Shown here: piece by piece, positions 25,699 to 33,905 of the stretch
How the letters are laid out: every line of letters starts with the position of its first letter
Position numbering within the stretch: the first letter of the stretch is position 1
Origin: an uncultured Pelagibacteraceae bacterium
GTDB taxonomy: Bacteria; Pseudomonadota; Alphaproteobacteria; Pelagibacterales; Pelagibacteraceae
Length of the DNA stretch: 64,000 nt
NCBI GenBank assembly: GCA_902616145.1
Contig: CACMRM010000005.1
Coordinates: forward strand, 34,287 to 98,286
Direction: 5' to 3'
Made by a program: the position numbers and the translations under genes
The notes under the pieces: generated by a model
The model's input: only the letters and a program-made list of their open reading frames with translations
What the model was told of the DNA's origin: nothing
Database searches by the model: none

Positions 25699-26269
25699 AT
25701 TCTATTTTTTCAAGCTGTGTATTAGTAATTTTCCCTGAGCAACTTAAATCTTTAGATTTATTGGGATGAAATATGTTTATATTTATATTCGTATTCTCAA
25801 TTATTTTCTTTCTTAAATCATTATCTAAAGAGGAAATGTTTAGAATTTTTTCATTTATTGTATTAAACAACAACTCATCGTTTACTAGATTATTTAGCCT
25901 CTGAGAAAAAAGAGAATATCCGTATTTATTTGTAAATATTTTATTACGAATTTGAATACAGTCCTTTAATTTTGGATAATATTTTTTTGAAGTATATCGT
26001 TTTTTATCCATCGTTGCATTTAAAGAGATTGAGATGATGTTTTTTTTATTAATATTAATGTTGTAATTTAAATCTTGATAAGCTACTCCTGTTATTCCTC
26101 CACCTCTAAATACATTTGTTAAGTTTTTTTGGATAAATAGATCATATTTTAAAATTAAAAAATCTTTTAATGGCAAAAATCTATTTTTAAAATCCAATTC
26201 TGCTGCATTAATACTTAATAAAAAAAATGAAAAAAATATAAGTATAATTTTACTAATTTTCATTCTCAT
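25697..26269 (-). CDS. secreted protein of unknown function
   Basis: The 190-residue protein has a signal peptide (about residues 1-22, ending NAAE) and an asparagine/lysine-rich body with GGGITGVAYQDLNYNININ near residue 58. Two cysteines (in LKDCIQ and DLSCSG) could form a disulfide. I recognise no family. The start ATG lies inside the end of the glycosyltransferase-like gene upstream (17-base overlap), and a second ATG two codons later would serve as well. It ends at the bidirectional terminator. Confidence 0.65.
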   Translation of the reverse strand: MRMKISKIILIFFSFFLLSINAAELDFKNRFLPLKDFLILKYDLFIQKNLTNVFRGGGITGVAYQDLNYNININKKNIISISLNATMDKKRYTSKKYYPKLKDCIQIRNKIFTNKYGYSLFSQRLNNLVNDELLFNTINEKILNISSLDNDLRKKIIENTNININIFHPNKSKDLSCSGKITNTQLEKIE

Positions 26270-27266
26270 CCCATAATTTTTTTATATTTACAAAAGGAGA
26301 AACGCCAAAAATAGAATTGATATTTGCACAGTGTACAGCTAAAGATGGCATCGGAGATAAACACGGATGTGTTTTATATATTTCATGAAGGGGTTTTTCC
26401 CATGGATCTTCCCACTCTATTCCCATTTTTTTTAATTCCTCAAAATTTTTTTTTATTAATCTTGAACTTGTCATAAATGTTACGAGACTTTCTGAAATAA
26501 GTCTCCAATGATATTTTTCACCTAAATAAATTTTAGTGTTTTCAGTTTTTGAGTACAAATAAGGGTAATCTGAAGGTAATAAAACTAAATCTTGTAAAAA
26601 AATTGAGTAAAATTTTTCATAACTCAATATCATTTCTACGATTGAATTTATTGAGTGCAAATAATCATCTTCAACAAAATAGATAATATCTGCCTCCTCA
26701 TTTTTTGCTATTAAAAGTGAATTGTAAAAATTAGCCATATTTGAAAATTTTGCTTTTGAGTATCCATCTTTAATTTTGTGTTTAAATTCACTCAAGTTAA
26801 TCGATAAAATTTCATTCTTTATTACTGACCCTTTTAAAATTTCTTTGAATATTTTTAAATCATTTTCTGGAGAGTTGGTATCAGTTACAACTAACTCAAA
26901 ATTTATATTTTCAAATTTTTCTTTTGCCTTATTAGATGCTTTGACAATTGATCTTAATGTTCTGAAGGTGTACTCATTTTTCTCACAATCAAAAATTCTT
27001 CTCTTGTTTTGATCCATAATTAGCTCAGATGTACAAGTACGAACTATAATTTTAAGTGATTGAACTTTCTTTTTTATATCAATTTTACCTAAAGGAATAG
27101 TTATTGATTTTTCCCCTTGAATACTGAGCATTTCGTTTAAATCTTTTCCCAATGTTGGAGAGCTTAAATTAGACTGGTCAATAATTTCAAAACCTAAAAT
27201 TCTGCAAATTTTGATAAAAATTTTTTTAAATAAGTTGTTTTTTTTCTTATTTTTTATTTTTTTCAT
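26253..27266 (-). CDS. glycosyltransferase-like protein (GT-A type)
   Basis: The 337-residue protein has a GT-A layout: an N-terminal strand LKIIVRTCTSE near residue 90, FELVVTDTNSPEND near 133, and the acidic metal-binding motif YFVEDDYLHS near 226, followed by WEDPWEKPLHE. A basic, hydrophobic N-terminus (KKNNLFKKIFIKICRILGF) suggests association with the inner face of the membrane. The acceptor and donor sugars are unknown. It is divergent from the rhodanese gene, and the overlapping secreted protein is probably co-expressed with it. Confidence 0.65.
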   Translation of the reverse strand: MKKIKNKKKNNLFKKIFIKICRILGFEIIDQSNLSSPTLGKDLNEMLSIQGEKSITIPLGKIDIKKKVQSLKIIVRTCTSELIMDQNKRRIFDCEKNEYTFRTLRSIVKASNKAKEKFENINFELVVTDTNSPENDLKIFKEILKGSVIKNEILSINLSEFKHKIKDGYSKAKFSNMANFYNSLLIAKNEEADIIYFVEDDYLHSINSIVEMILSYEKFYSIFLQDLVLLPSDYPYLYSKTENTKIYLGEKYHWRLISESLVTFMTSSRLIKKNFEELKKMGIEWEDPWEKPLHEIYKTHPCLSPMPSLAVHCANINSIFGVSPFVNIKKLWDENEN

Positions 27267-27304
27267 TCTGGTTAAATATATATATTAGTTTATATTCTAC
27301 TTCT

Positions 27305-27703
27305 ATGAACATAAAGTCTTCGCAAAAATTAGTAGAGGAAGCCAACAAAACTATTGAAACATTAAGCCCAATGGAAGTAAAGAGTTTGCTGGAAAAAAAA
27401 GAAATTACTTTAATAGACGTTAGAGATATTAGAGAGCTTTGGAGAGATGGCACAATTGAAAATTCTAAACATATTCCAAGGGGGATGCTTGAATTTTGGC
27501 TTGATCCTAATAGCAGTTATTATGAGCAGAATAAAATTAAAGATATTAAAAAAATGGTTTTTTTCTGTGCCATGGGGTTTAGATCTGCACTGGCTACTAA
27601 ATCTTTAATTGATATGGGTTTTAAAAATGTAGCTAATGCCGAAGGCGGATTTGATGCTTTAAAAAATGCTGGGCTTAAGGTTATAGAAAAAGAAAAAAAA
27701 TAA
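27305..27703 (+). CDS. rhodanese-like domain protein
   Basis: The 132-residue single-domain protein has the rhodanese pattern: LIDVRDIRELWRDGTI near residue 37, HIPRGMLEFWLDP, and the active loop CAMGFRSALA with catalytic Cys88. It likely carries a persulfide for sulfur transfer in the cytoplasm. Its physiological partner is not evident from the neighbours; it converges on the HCCA isomerase-like gene with no gap. Confidence 0.88.
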   Translation: MNIKSSQKLVEEANKTIETLSPMEVKSLLEKKEITLIDVRDIRELWRDGTIENSKHIPRGMLEFWLDPNSSYYEQNKIKDIKKMVFFCAMGFRSALATKSLIDMGFKNVANAEGGFDALKNAGLKVIEKEKK

Positions 27704-28291
27704 TTATTTACTTGCTTCTTTAATCACAAATTCAATCCTATCTTGACCCCAAAATAATTTATTATTTGACATGAAAGTTGGAGCTCCGAACACACCTTTT
27801 TCATAAGCTTCACTTGTTCTTTTTTTTAAAAAATCTTTAACTGACGACGATGTAGCTCTTAAAGCAAATGTTTTGGGATTTACATTTAAATTTTTAAGAA
27901 CTTTTTGAATTATTGTATCGTCGTTCATATTTAAACCATCTTGCCATATTGCATCAAAAATATTGTCTATATAATAGCTTTTATAATTATCTTCCTCGGC
28001 TACAAATACACCTCTCATAAGATTTAAACTTCTTATAGGAAAATAAGAATTAAACTTAAATTTAATATTTTTTTTTTCAGCAATAAGCTTACAGTCTCTT
28101 ATCATATGTTTCGCTTTAGCAGGAATAAATGCAGGAGCTTTAATTCCATGTAAATTATGTAATCCTCCTAAAAGAATAGGTTTATAATTTATTTTAATAT
28201 TTGTTTTTACTTCAATTTTTCTAATTTCTTTGTGTGCTAGAAAAGAATATGGACTAATGAAGTCAAAATAAAAATCAAATGGCTTAATCAT
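27704..28291 (-). CDS. 2-hydroxychromene-2-carboxylate isomerase family (DsbA-like fold)
   Basis: The 195-residue protein starts FDFYFDFISPYSFLAHKEI, the glutathione-binding motif of the kappa-class GST/HCCA isomerase family, with serine where DsbA has its cysteine. GVFGAPTFMSNNKLFWGQDRIEFV near the C-terminus holds the conserved cis-proline. Family members isomerise aromatic catabolites with glutathione; the true substrate here is unknown because no aromatic pathway is nearby. It overlaps the ABA4-like gene by eight bases. Confidence 0.85.
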   Translation of the reverse strand: MIKPFDFYFDFISPYSFLAHKEIRKIEVKTNIKINYKPILLGGLHNLHGIKAPAFIPAKAKHMIRDCKLIAEKKNIKFKFNSYFPIRSLNLMRGVFVAEEDNYKSYYIDNIFDAIWQDGLNMNDDTIIQKVLKNLNVNPKTFALRATSSSVKDFLKKRTSEAYEKGVFGAPTFMSNNKLFWGQDRIEFVIKEASK

Positions 28292-28754
28292 TTAAACTAA
28301 TTTTTTTTGAAAAGAAAATTCTAAAAAACCAAAAAATTACTATTCCTACCGGTCCGGTAAAATAAGTTAAAATCAATGAAGGAATAAAGATTATTCTTGG
28401 AATTAAATATTTTTTCGATTCTCGCACTATCCATGCTCCTAAAAACAAACTTATGGCTAAAAAATGTAACCAAAAAATCAGTAACACGGTTTCATTTGCA
28501 AACATCGAATATAAACCGTCTAACCCATTATAAAGTTCAAACCCATCAAACAAGTTGTTTTCTAAGTAGAGATTATAAGATAAATAAGCGTATCCTAGCG
28601 CCAGAAGTAATGGCGCTATAATAGATTGTACAAGGAAATTAGTTAAACTATTGAATGGAGCAAAAATTAGTAGTAACCAAAATGGAATTACCCCCCAATT
28701 AGCAACTAAATAAATATTTTCAGAATTTAGTAAATCTAAAAGATTATTTATCAT
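28284..28754 (-). CDS. ABA4-like (DUF4281) membrane protein
   Basis: From the ATG at 28754 the product has 156 residues and four hydrophobic helices. WGVIPFWLLLIFAP near the start and LHFLAISLFLGAWIVRESKK with LILTYFTGPVGIVIFWFFR near the end match the DUF4281/ABA4-like family, whose plant members act in xanthophyll (neoxanthin) formation. Whether bacterial members touch carotenoids is unknown. Upstream in-frame ATGs exist, but they would overlap recX and add a non-homologous extension, so the shorter start is preferred. Confidence 0.78.
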   Translation of the reverse strand: MINNLLDLLNSENIYLVANWGVIPFWLLLIFAPFNSLTNFLVQSIIAPLLLALGYAYLSYNLYLENNLFDGFELYNGLDGLYSMFANETVLLIFWLHFLAISLFLGAWIVRESKKYLIPRIIFIPSLILTYFTGPVGIVIFWFFRIFFSKKISLND

Positions 28755-28779
28755 TAAAATAATATAGTATATTAACATC

Positions 28780-29340
28780 ATGAATCCCACATCAAATAAA
28801 AGTGATTTCGAAGACTTGACCACATCTTTAAAAGATTTGGCGTATGCTTATCTTGAAAAGTACAATCCATCTAAACAGCAATTGAAAGTATATTTGCTTA
28901 AGAAATACTTAATAAAAATAAAAGGAACTAAGTCAAAAAAAGAGGTGTCTTCAATTATAGACCAAATTGTTTCAAATTTAGAAAAAAATAAATTTTTAAA
29001 TGATGAGATGTATTCAGACTCAAAAGCTCGAATGTTTTTGAGAAGAGGATACTCTCTAAATAAAATCAATCAATCTCTAAGAAACAAAGGAATTGAAGAA
29101 AAGTATGTAACCCAAAGTATAAACAAAATTAAAGAAGATCAGATCGAACCAGATTTTGTCTCAGCTCTGAAGTTATGTAAAAGAAGAAGAATTGGACCTT
29201 TAAGACCTCAAAGTAACAGAGAGTTATTTTATAAAAAAGATATGGGAATTTTAGCTAGAGGCGGGTTTAGTTTTGACTTATCTAAAAGAGTTTTGGATCT
29301 TGAGTCAGAAGAATTTAAGAAATTAATCAAGATTATCTGA
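28780..29340 (+). CDS. recX: RecX-like regulatory protein
   Basis: The 186-residue, strongly basic protein has the three-helix repeats of RecX: LAYAYLEKYNPSKQQLKVYLLKKYL near residue 22, FLNDEMYSDSKARMFLRRGYSLNKINQSLRNKGI near 72, and a C-terminal repeat with LARGGFSFDLSKRVLD. RecX binds RecA filaments and limits recombinase activity. recA is not in the window. It diverges from the ABA4-like gene by 25 bases and converges on a small membrane protein gene with an 18-base overlap. Confidence 0.82.
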   Translation: MNPTSNKSDFEDLTTSLKDLAYAYLEKYNPSKQQLKVYLLKKYLIKIKGTKSKKEVSSIIDQIVSNLEKNKFLNDEMYSDSKARMFLRRGYSLNKINQSLRNKGIEEKYVTQSINKIKEDQIEPDFVSALKLCKRRRIGPLRPQSNRELFYKKDMGILARGGFSFDLSKRVLDLESEEFKKLIKII

Positions 29341-29466
29341 CTTTTTCTTTTTTTCCTCTTCTACTAAAAAATCTAGTTTTCTTTTTAAGGCATTTCTTAC
29401 TAAAATGAAAAATAGCACACCGAAAAAAGTTACAGAAATTATAATAATAAGTATAGTTTTAATCAT
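29323..29466 (-). CDS. 47-residue single-helix membrane protein
   Basis: The frame starts at an ATG that overlaps the cysQ stop codon by eight bases and encodes one hydrophobic helix (residues 3-23), followed by a charged tail (RNALKRKLDFLVEEEKKKK). The coupling to cysQ and the clean helix-plus-tail design suggest a real gene. No family is recognised. Its 3' end overlaps recX, which is read toward it. Confidence 0.5.
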   Translation of the reverse strand: MIKTILIIIISVTFFGVLFFILVRNALKRKLDFLVEEEKKKKSDNLD

Positions 29467-30244
29467 TTAAATTTTCTGAGCGTTTAATTAATAAACTTGG
29501 ATTTTTGTAATCTTCTTTTCCATATAAAAAAGGCTTATCATCTAAAGTTTTAATTATTGCTCCAGCATTTTCAGCCACGGCATGTCCAGCTGCATAGTCC
29601 CACTCATTTGCTCTCTCACTTGCGGCGTATATATCAAATTCACCAGTAGCAATAACACAAAATTTATAAGAACTTGCCATTTTGACAATAGAGGTAACTT
29701 TATGATCTTTTAGTTTATTCAAAATCATATTTGATGGTTTTATTACGCTTGACAAGGCCACAATTTTTCCTTTTGGTTGTCTTTTTTTACAATTAATTTT
29801 TTTAATAATATTATTTTCAATTAGAAAGCTTTCTCCAGGTGAATATGAAAAAAAAAGCCTGTTTTTTTTTGGAACACCAACAAGTCCGATAACTGGTTTT
29901 GTATTTATAACTAAAGCTGCATTGAGAGTATATTCATCTTTTCCAGCTATATACTCTTTCGTACCATCTATAGGATCAATTAACCAAAATATTTTTGATT
30001 TATTTTTTTTACTTATATCTACTGTTTCCTCTGAGACAATATCTATATTAGGAGTTAACTCTAAAATTTTTTCAGTGATTAATTGATTAACTCTCAAATC
30101 TCCGTTACTCACAGGAGAATTATCTTTCTTGATCTCTATCTTTAATCCTTCATTATAAAGATCAATCGACTCTTTTCCCGCTTGGTGGAAAGTATCTATC
30201 AAACCTGTAGCTATTTCTTTAAGATCATTTTTATTCATTTTCAA
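29459..30244 (-). CDS. cysQ: 3'(2'),5'-bisphosphate nucleotidase
   Basis: CysQ removes the 3'-phosphate from PAP(S), recycling the by-product of sulfate assimilation and sulfotransfer. The 261 residues carry the inositol-phosphatase-family metal motifs: NSPVSNGDLRVNQLI near residue 38, VSEET near 70, FWLIDPIDGTKEYI near 84 and NEWDYAAGHAVAENAGA near 213. The IDGTKEYI wording is typical of CysQ. SAR11 bacteria are thought not to reduce sulfate, so PAP from other sources such as acyl-carrier-protein maturation is a likely substrate. It overlaps DUF3553 upstream. Confidence 0.88.
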   Translation of the reverse strand: MKMNKNDLKEIATGLIDTFHQAGKESIDLYNEGLKIEIKKDNSPVSNGDLRVNQLITEKILELTPNIDIVSEETVDISKKNKSKIFWLIDPIDGTKEYIAGKDEYTLNAALVINTKPVIGLVGVPKKNRLFFSYSPGESFLIENNIIKKINCKKRQPKGKIVALSSVIKPSNMILNKLKDHKVTSIVKMASSYKFCVIATGEFDIYAASERANEWDYAAGHAVAENAGAIIKTLDDKPFLYGKEDYKNPSLLIKRSENLND

Positions 30245-30404
30245 TTTTTTCTAATGTTACGTTATCGATATTTATTACCATCTTTCCGTAATTTTGAAAA
30301 TTTACCGTGACTTTATTTCCTATTACAGACTGCACTTGACCCACACCCCAATTTAAATTTGCAGGGTTTTTAACATAATCTCCTGGTTCAAAATCAATTA
30401 GCAT
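30231..30404 (-). CDS. DUF3553 family small protein
   Basis: This 57-residue protein was read by hand between cysQ and mnmA. It matches DUF3553: FEPGDYVKNPANLNWGVGQVQS followed by VIGNKVTVNFQNYGKMVI, an SH3-like small beta barrel. The function is unknown; similar sequences are often found as short stand-alone genes or fused to helicases. Its last 14 bases overlap the start of cysQ, making it the first gene of a DUF3553-cysQ-small membrane protein operon divergent from mnmA. Confidence 0.85.
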   Translation of the reverse strand: MLIDFEPGDYVKNPANLNWGVGQVQSVIGNKVTVNFQNYGKMVINIDNVTLEKIENE

Positions 30405-30444
30405 TATGGAAAATTATCAACAAATGCATTATACACTTTAAAAT

Positions 30445-31572
30445 ATGAATTCTCTAGGAATTAATAAACCAAAAAAAGAAACCAAAGTTGTAGTAGCAAT
30501 GTCTGGAGGGGTAGACTCATCCGTAGTAGCAGCATTGATGAAACAAGAGGGCTATGACGTCACTGGTATAACATTGAAACTTTATGATGATGCTAAGCAA
30601 TCAAAAGAAGGCAGACAATGTTGTGCTGGGCAAGATATTATGGATGCAAAGAGAGTTGCAGAAAAAATAAACATTAGTCATGAAATATTATATTATCAAA
30701 AAAAATTTAAATCTGAGGTAATTGACTCATTTATTGAAAGTTACGTAGCTGGCGAGACGCCAATACCTTGCGTTCAATGCAATCAAACAGTTAAATTTAG
30801 AGACTTGTTTAAATATGCAAAAGATTTAAAAGCTGACGCTTTAATAACTGGTCACTACGTCTCAAGAATTCAAAAAAATGGACATGCTAATATGTATCGA
30901 GCAAAAGACCATAGCAGGGATCAAAGTTATTTTTTATTTAACACAACACAAGACCAATTAAATTTTTTGAGATTTCCTTTAGGTGAAATTGAAAAATCTG
31001 AAACAAGATTGATAGCAAAAAAACTTAATTTAAATGTGGCGAACAAACCCGATAGTCAGGATATTTGTTTTGTTCCTAATGGAGACTACAGTTCTGTAAT
31101 AAAAAAATTTAGACCTGAGTCTTTTAAAAAGGGTAAAATAATTGATTTAAAAGGCAAGATAATTGGTGAGCATGACGGAATAATTAATTTTACAATTGGT
31201 CAAAGAAAAGGGATAAAAATTTCCAGTGAAAAACCTTTGTATGTAATAAATTTAGATGCAGAAAAAAATACAGTCATAGTGGGAAGTAAACAAAATTTAG
31301 AAGTTAAGGAAATACATTTAAGAGCACTTAATATTTTAGGCAAAAAAAATGATTTTGATAGAATAGTGAATATTAAAGTTAGATCTACTGGGAGACTTTT
31401 AAAGTCTAATATTAATTTTGCAAATAATTCCGCTAAGGTAACAATTTTAGATAAAGAGACTGGAATTTCACCTGGCCAAGCTTGTGTTTTTTACTCAAAA
31501 GATGAAACTGGGGATAAAGTACTGGGTGGTGGGTGGATTGATAAGATAATCAATAATAAATTATCCACTTAG
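30445..31572 (+). CDS. mnmA: tRNA 2-thiouridylase
   Basis: MnmA installs sulfur on the wobble uridine (s2U34) of tRNAs for Lys, Glu and Gln. The 375 residues start with the ATP-binding PP-loop [15 protein letters not shown] near residue 18, followed by the catalytic cysteine in [11 protein letters not shown] near 107 and the persulfide-accepting cysteine in [13 protein letters not shown] near 203. FTIGQRKGI and GGGWIDKI close the protein. It starts 40 bases from the divergent DUF3553 gene. An unusual structured region follows its stop codon. Confidence 0.96.
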   Translation: MNSLGINKPKKETKVVVAMSGGVDSSVVAALMKQEGYDVTGITLKLYDDAKQSKEGRQCCAGQDIMDAKRVAEKINISHEILYYQKKFKSEVIDSFIESYVAGETPIPCVQCNQTVKFRDLFKYAKDLKADALITGHYVSRIQKNGHANMYRAKDHSRDQSYFLFNTTQDQLNFLRFPLGEIEKSETRLIAKKLNLNVANKPDSQDICFVPNGDYSSVIKKFRPESFKKGKIIDLKGKIIGEHDGIINFTIGQRKGIKISSEKPLYVINLDAEKNTVIVGSKQNLEVKEIHLRALNILGKKNDFDRIVNIKVRSTGRLLKSNINFANNSAKVTILDKETGISPGQACVFYSKDETGDKVLGGGWIDKIINNKLST

Positions 31573-31642
31573 TTCACAATCTCTTTTACGACACGTATTA
31601 AGTGATTATAATTTTTCTAAACTTATGTTTTAATAATCTTAA

Positions 31643-31826
31643 TTAAGAGGCAACTCTTAACTGGCCAGTTGAGGAAAAACCGAGAGGTTCAAGCTCAAAG
31701 GGCAGAAAGATGAACCTAGTAGCGCTAGAATAGTTCATCGGGATGGCTTGGCGGTAGCGCCTAAAACGACGAGCCAAAACTACTAAATTTCTGGGCGAAA
31801 GCCTAGAAATTTAAGTGGTTCTCCTC
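31643..31826 (+). ncRNA. candidate structured RNA downstream of mnmA
   Basis: This stretch is less AT-rich than its surroundings and has no coding frame. It shows nested pairings: a 7-bp stem with GCAA tetraloop (31643-31660); GATGAAC/GTTCATC (31709-31715 with 31733-31739), which competes with AGGTTCA/TGAACCT (31685-31691 with 31711-31717); TGGCTT/GAGCCA enclosing GGCG-GTAG-CGCC (31744-31776); a 13-bp stem with GAAA tetraloop (31784-31813); and a possible closing helix (31671-31681 with 31817-31826). GNRA loops occur only when read on the plus strand. It does not match tmRNA, RNase P, SRP or 6S RNA as I know them. The 3' strand overlaps the end of the convergent membrane-protein gene. Confidence 0.6.
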
Positions 31827-32512
31827 CAAAACAATCTCGAAAGAAAATAAAATAAAATTACCCCGACAAAATAATTCCATTCAAGGGCGTGCTTGAAGTG
31901 AGTGTTACCTTTCGTAACTAATATTGGCAAGCTAAGAACGGCTACAGAAGCTAAAACACCTACTAATATAATCTTTATAATTAAAACTTTTTTATTAATC
32001 AGAGTTATTAATTTACTCTTAAGTTTATAAAAATGATAAACAAGATAACCTTGCGCAATAATCTCGAATATTATGAACAGCAATAAAACAACTCTTCTAA
32101 GCAACTTATAGATTTGAATATCAAATTTTATTCCTAAAAATATTGAATGAATTGCTAGAAAAATTGCGGAAAGAATTCCAAATGTTTTAAATTTATAATT
32201 TACATTGGTTAAATTTAACCTGTTTACTATTTCATTATTATTTCTCCAATAATAAAACAAAAGTATAGCAGTTAAAATCATCGAAGGCTTAAAAATTAAA
32301 TACTGCGGATATGTTCTTGATGCTCTACTTATTGAAAGACTTCCATCTAGATACGGAATGGAAAATGCCGACCTACCAATCATGTCAACCTCTAAAAAGG
32401 TATATTCGAAAATCTCAGGGTTTTGAGAAATAAATAGACAAAGGTTTATTGCTATCAATGGAATAAAAAAAATCCATATACTCAATTTTCGAATTTGAGC
32501 TATTTCACGCAT
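31811..32512 (-). CDS. polytopic membrane protein of unknown function
   Basis: The 233-residue protein has six to seven hydrophobic helices. A first loop contains DMIGRSAFSIPYLDGSLSISRASR, which looks conserved in character but is not a motif I recognise. The C-terminus is basic (FWRRTT). It is the last gene of a minus-strand unit that includes a 27-residue basic protein and a larger membrane protein upstream. Its stop codon lies inside the structured-RNA candidate that follows mnmA on the other strand. Confidence 0.65.
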   Translation of the reverse strand: MREIAQIRKLSIWIFFIPLIAINLCLFISQNPEIFEYTFLEVDMIGRSAFSIPYLDGSLSISRASRTYPQYLIFKPSMILTAILLFYYWRNNNEIVNRLNLTNVNYKFKTFGILSAIFLAIHSIFLGIKFDIQIYKLLRRVVLLLFIIFEIIAQGYLVYHFYKLKSKLITLINKKVLIIKIILVGVLASVAVLSLPILVTKGNTHFKHALEWNYFVGVILFYFLSRLFWRRTT

Positions 32513-32525
32513 ATTTATTTAAAGA

Positions 32526-32609
32526 TTATTTCTTTTTATTTCTTTTTCTTGCTCTTCTTTTCTTTGAGCCAATTTTTCTTCTTCCCCTATGTTTTTTTGG
32601 ATATCCCAT
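32526..32609 (-). CDS. 27-residue highly basic protein
   Basis: An ATG preceded by AAAGGAGAATT, a strong ribosome binding site for this genome, opens a 27-codon frame whose product starts MGYPKKHRGRRKIGS and continues KKRRARKRNKKK; 17 of 27 residues are Lys, Arg or His. The composition recalls tiny ribosome-associated proteins such as the AURKAIP1/COX24 type, but that resemblance is by eye and weak. It fills the gap between two membrane-protein genes on the same strand. A nucleic-acid or ribosome-binding role is inferred from charge only. Confidence 0.5.
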   Translation of the reverse strand: MGYPKKHRGRRKIGSKKRRARKRNKKK

Positions 32610-32629
32610 AATTCTCCTTTCAATTTCTT

Positions 32630-33838
32630 TTAAAATATTAATTCATTAAAATAAAGTAAGTTTTGTCGAAAAATTTTCAAAATTGCAAATGATAAATGAT
32701 TTTGCCAATATGTATGTTTTAAACTCCATATTAAACAATAAATTACGACAAAAATATTGGCAAAAGTTATATTTATTTTGAATTTTTTTAAAAATGAATT
32801 TCCTGAATTATAATAAACATCCTTGTGATTTACTAAATAGTATAATGAAAAAGTAATCAAACTTAGGGAGTATAATATGTGAATAAATCTCGCCCAATCA
32901 GTAGCAATAGCAAAAACAATAGTGAATAGCATGATTGAAACAACAAATAAAAATAAAAATATTTTATCTTTAGTAAGATTAAAATTAATTAAAATTAATA
33001 AAAAAATTGGATGGGCATAAAAAAGATACCTTAAAATATAACTACTTTTAAATCCCTCTATGAAAAAAACTATTTGTTTTGAAATATCTTTATTAAGCCA
33101 CGAGTAAAGAAGGTCATCACTTTTATATTTTAAATTAAAATTTTTATTTAAATTCTCAACTATTAATTCAATGTTGCTTTGACCATAATTAAAAACATGA
33201 AAAATAATTATAGCTATACATAAAGAGCTTGCTAAAACAACTTCATAATATTTGATTTGATAATTATTATTTTTAACAAACACATAATATATTGTGAAAA
33301 AAAAAGGAAAACATAAAATAGTTAGCTCATATAAAAAAGTTAGAAATACTAAAAAAATTAAACCAGAAAAATATACAATATTTCTATTTTTAATTTTTAA
33401 ACAAATATAGGCGTATATAAGAAAGAAAGTTAATAAATAAATTTCTCTCTGTATTATTATCTCTGCATATTTGGTTGTAACGCTTACTAAAGGGTATAAA
33501 AAATATAAGGGAGAAAAAATAAAGAAATAAAACAAAAAGTTTTTTTTAAATTCTTTAAAAAGTAAAAAATTTAAGTAAAAAAAAGCTAAATAATTTATAA
33601 TATGAAAAAACGTAAAAATATTCCTTATATCAAAATTAAAATTTATACTTAAAGAAGTAATCACCTCTCCAAGCAAACCTCTCCTTATAAATCCACCATC
33701 GTAATTTATTAATAAACCTTTAATACTTATCAATTCACTGAAGTTTACGTGAAAAATTAAAATATTAAAAAAATAGATTGAGGCTACTAGCAAAAGTGAT
33801 GCCAGAAAAAGATTCATATTTTTATCAAATAATTTCAT
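32630..33838 (-). CDS. large polytopic membrane protein, possibly polysaccharide related
   Basis: The 402-residue protein has about ten to eleven hydrophobic helices and an early loop LLINYDGGFIRRGLLGEVITSL near residue 41. I have the impression that similar DGGF-RRGLLG loops occur in membrane proteins near surface-sugar genes. Layout is comparable to glycosyltransferase or polymerase-type membrane proteins, but no catalytic motif is evident. It is divergent from metC with a 67-base gap and is followed by the 27-residue basic protein on its own strand. Confidence 0.6.
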   Translation of the reverse strand: MKLFDKNMNLFLASLLLVASIYFFNILIFHVNFSELISIKGLLINYDGGFIRRGLLGEVITSLSINFNFDIRNIFTFFHIINYLAFFYLNFLLFKEFKKNFLFYFFIFSPLYFLYPLVSVTTKYAEIIIQREIYLLTFFLIYAYICLKIKNRNIVYFSGLIFLVFLTFLYELTILCFPFFFTIYYVFVKNNNYQIKYYEVVLASSLCIAIIIFHVFNYGQSNIELIVENLNKNFNLKYKSDDLLYSWLNKDISKQIVFFIEGFKSSYILRYLFYAHPIFLLILINFNLTKDKIFLFLFVVSIMLFTIVFAIATDWARFIHILYSLSLITFSLYYLVNHKDVYYNSGNSFLKKFKINITFANIFVVIYCLIWSLKHTYWQNHLSFAILKIFRQNLLYFNELIF

Positions 33839-33905
33839 TTTTGATCAGTTAGCTAAGAATTAATTATATTAAAATAACTCAAGTTTAGATATAAATAAAT
33901 CTATT

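Noticed and set aside
31643..31826. tmRNA, RNase P or group II intron fragment
   Set aside because: AAAACGACGA and AAAACTACTAA recall a tmRNA tag region, but the frame does not end in an Ala-rich tag and no tRNA-like ends exist. The RNase P core blocks are absent. The domain-V-like hairpin is too long and no reverse transcriptase is near.
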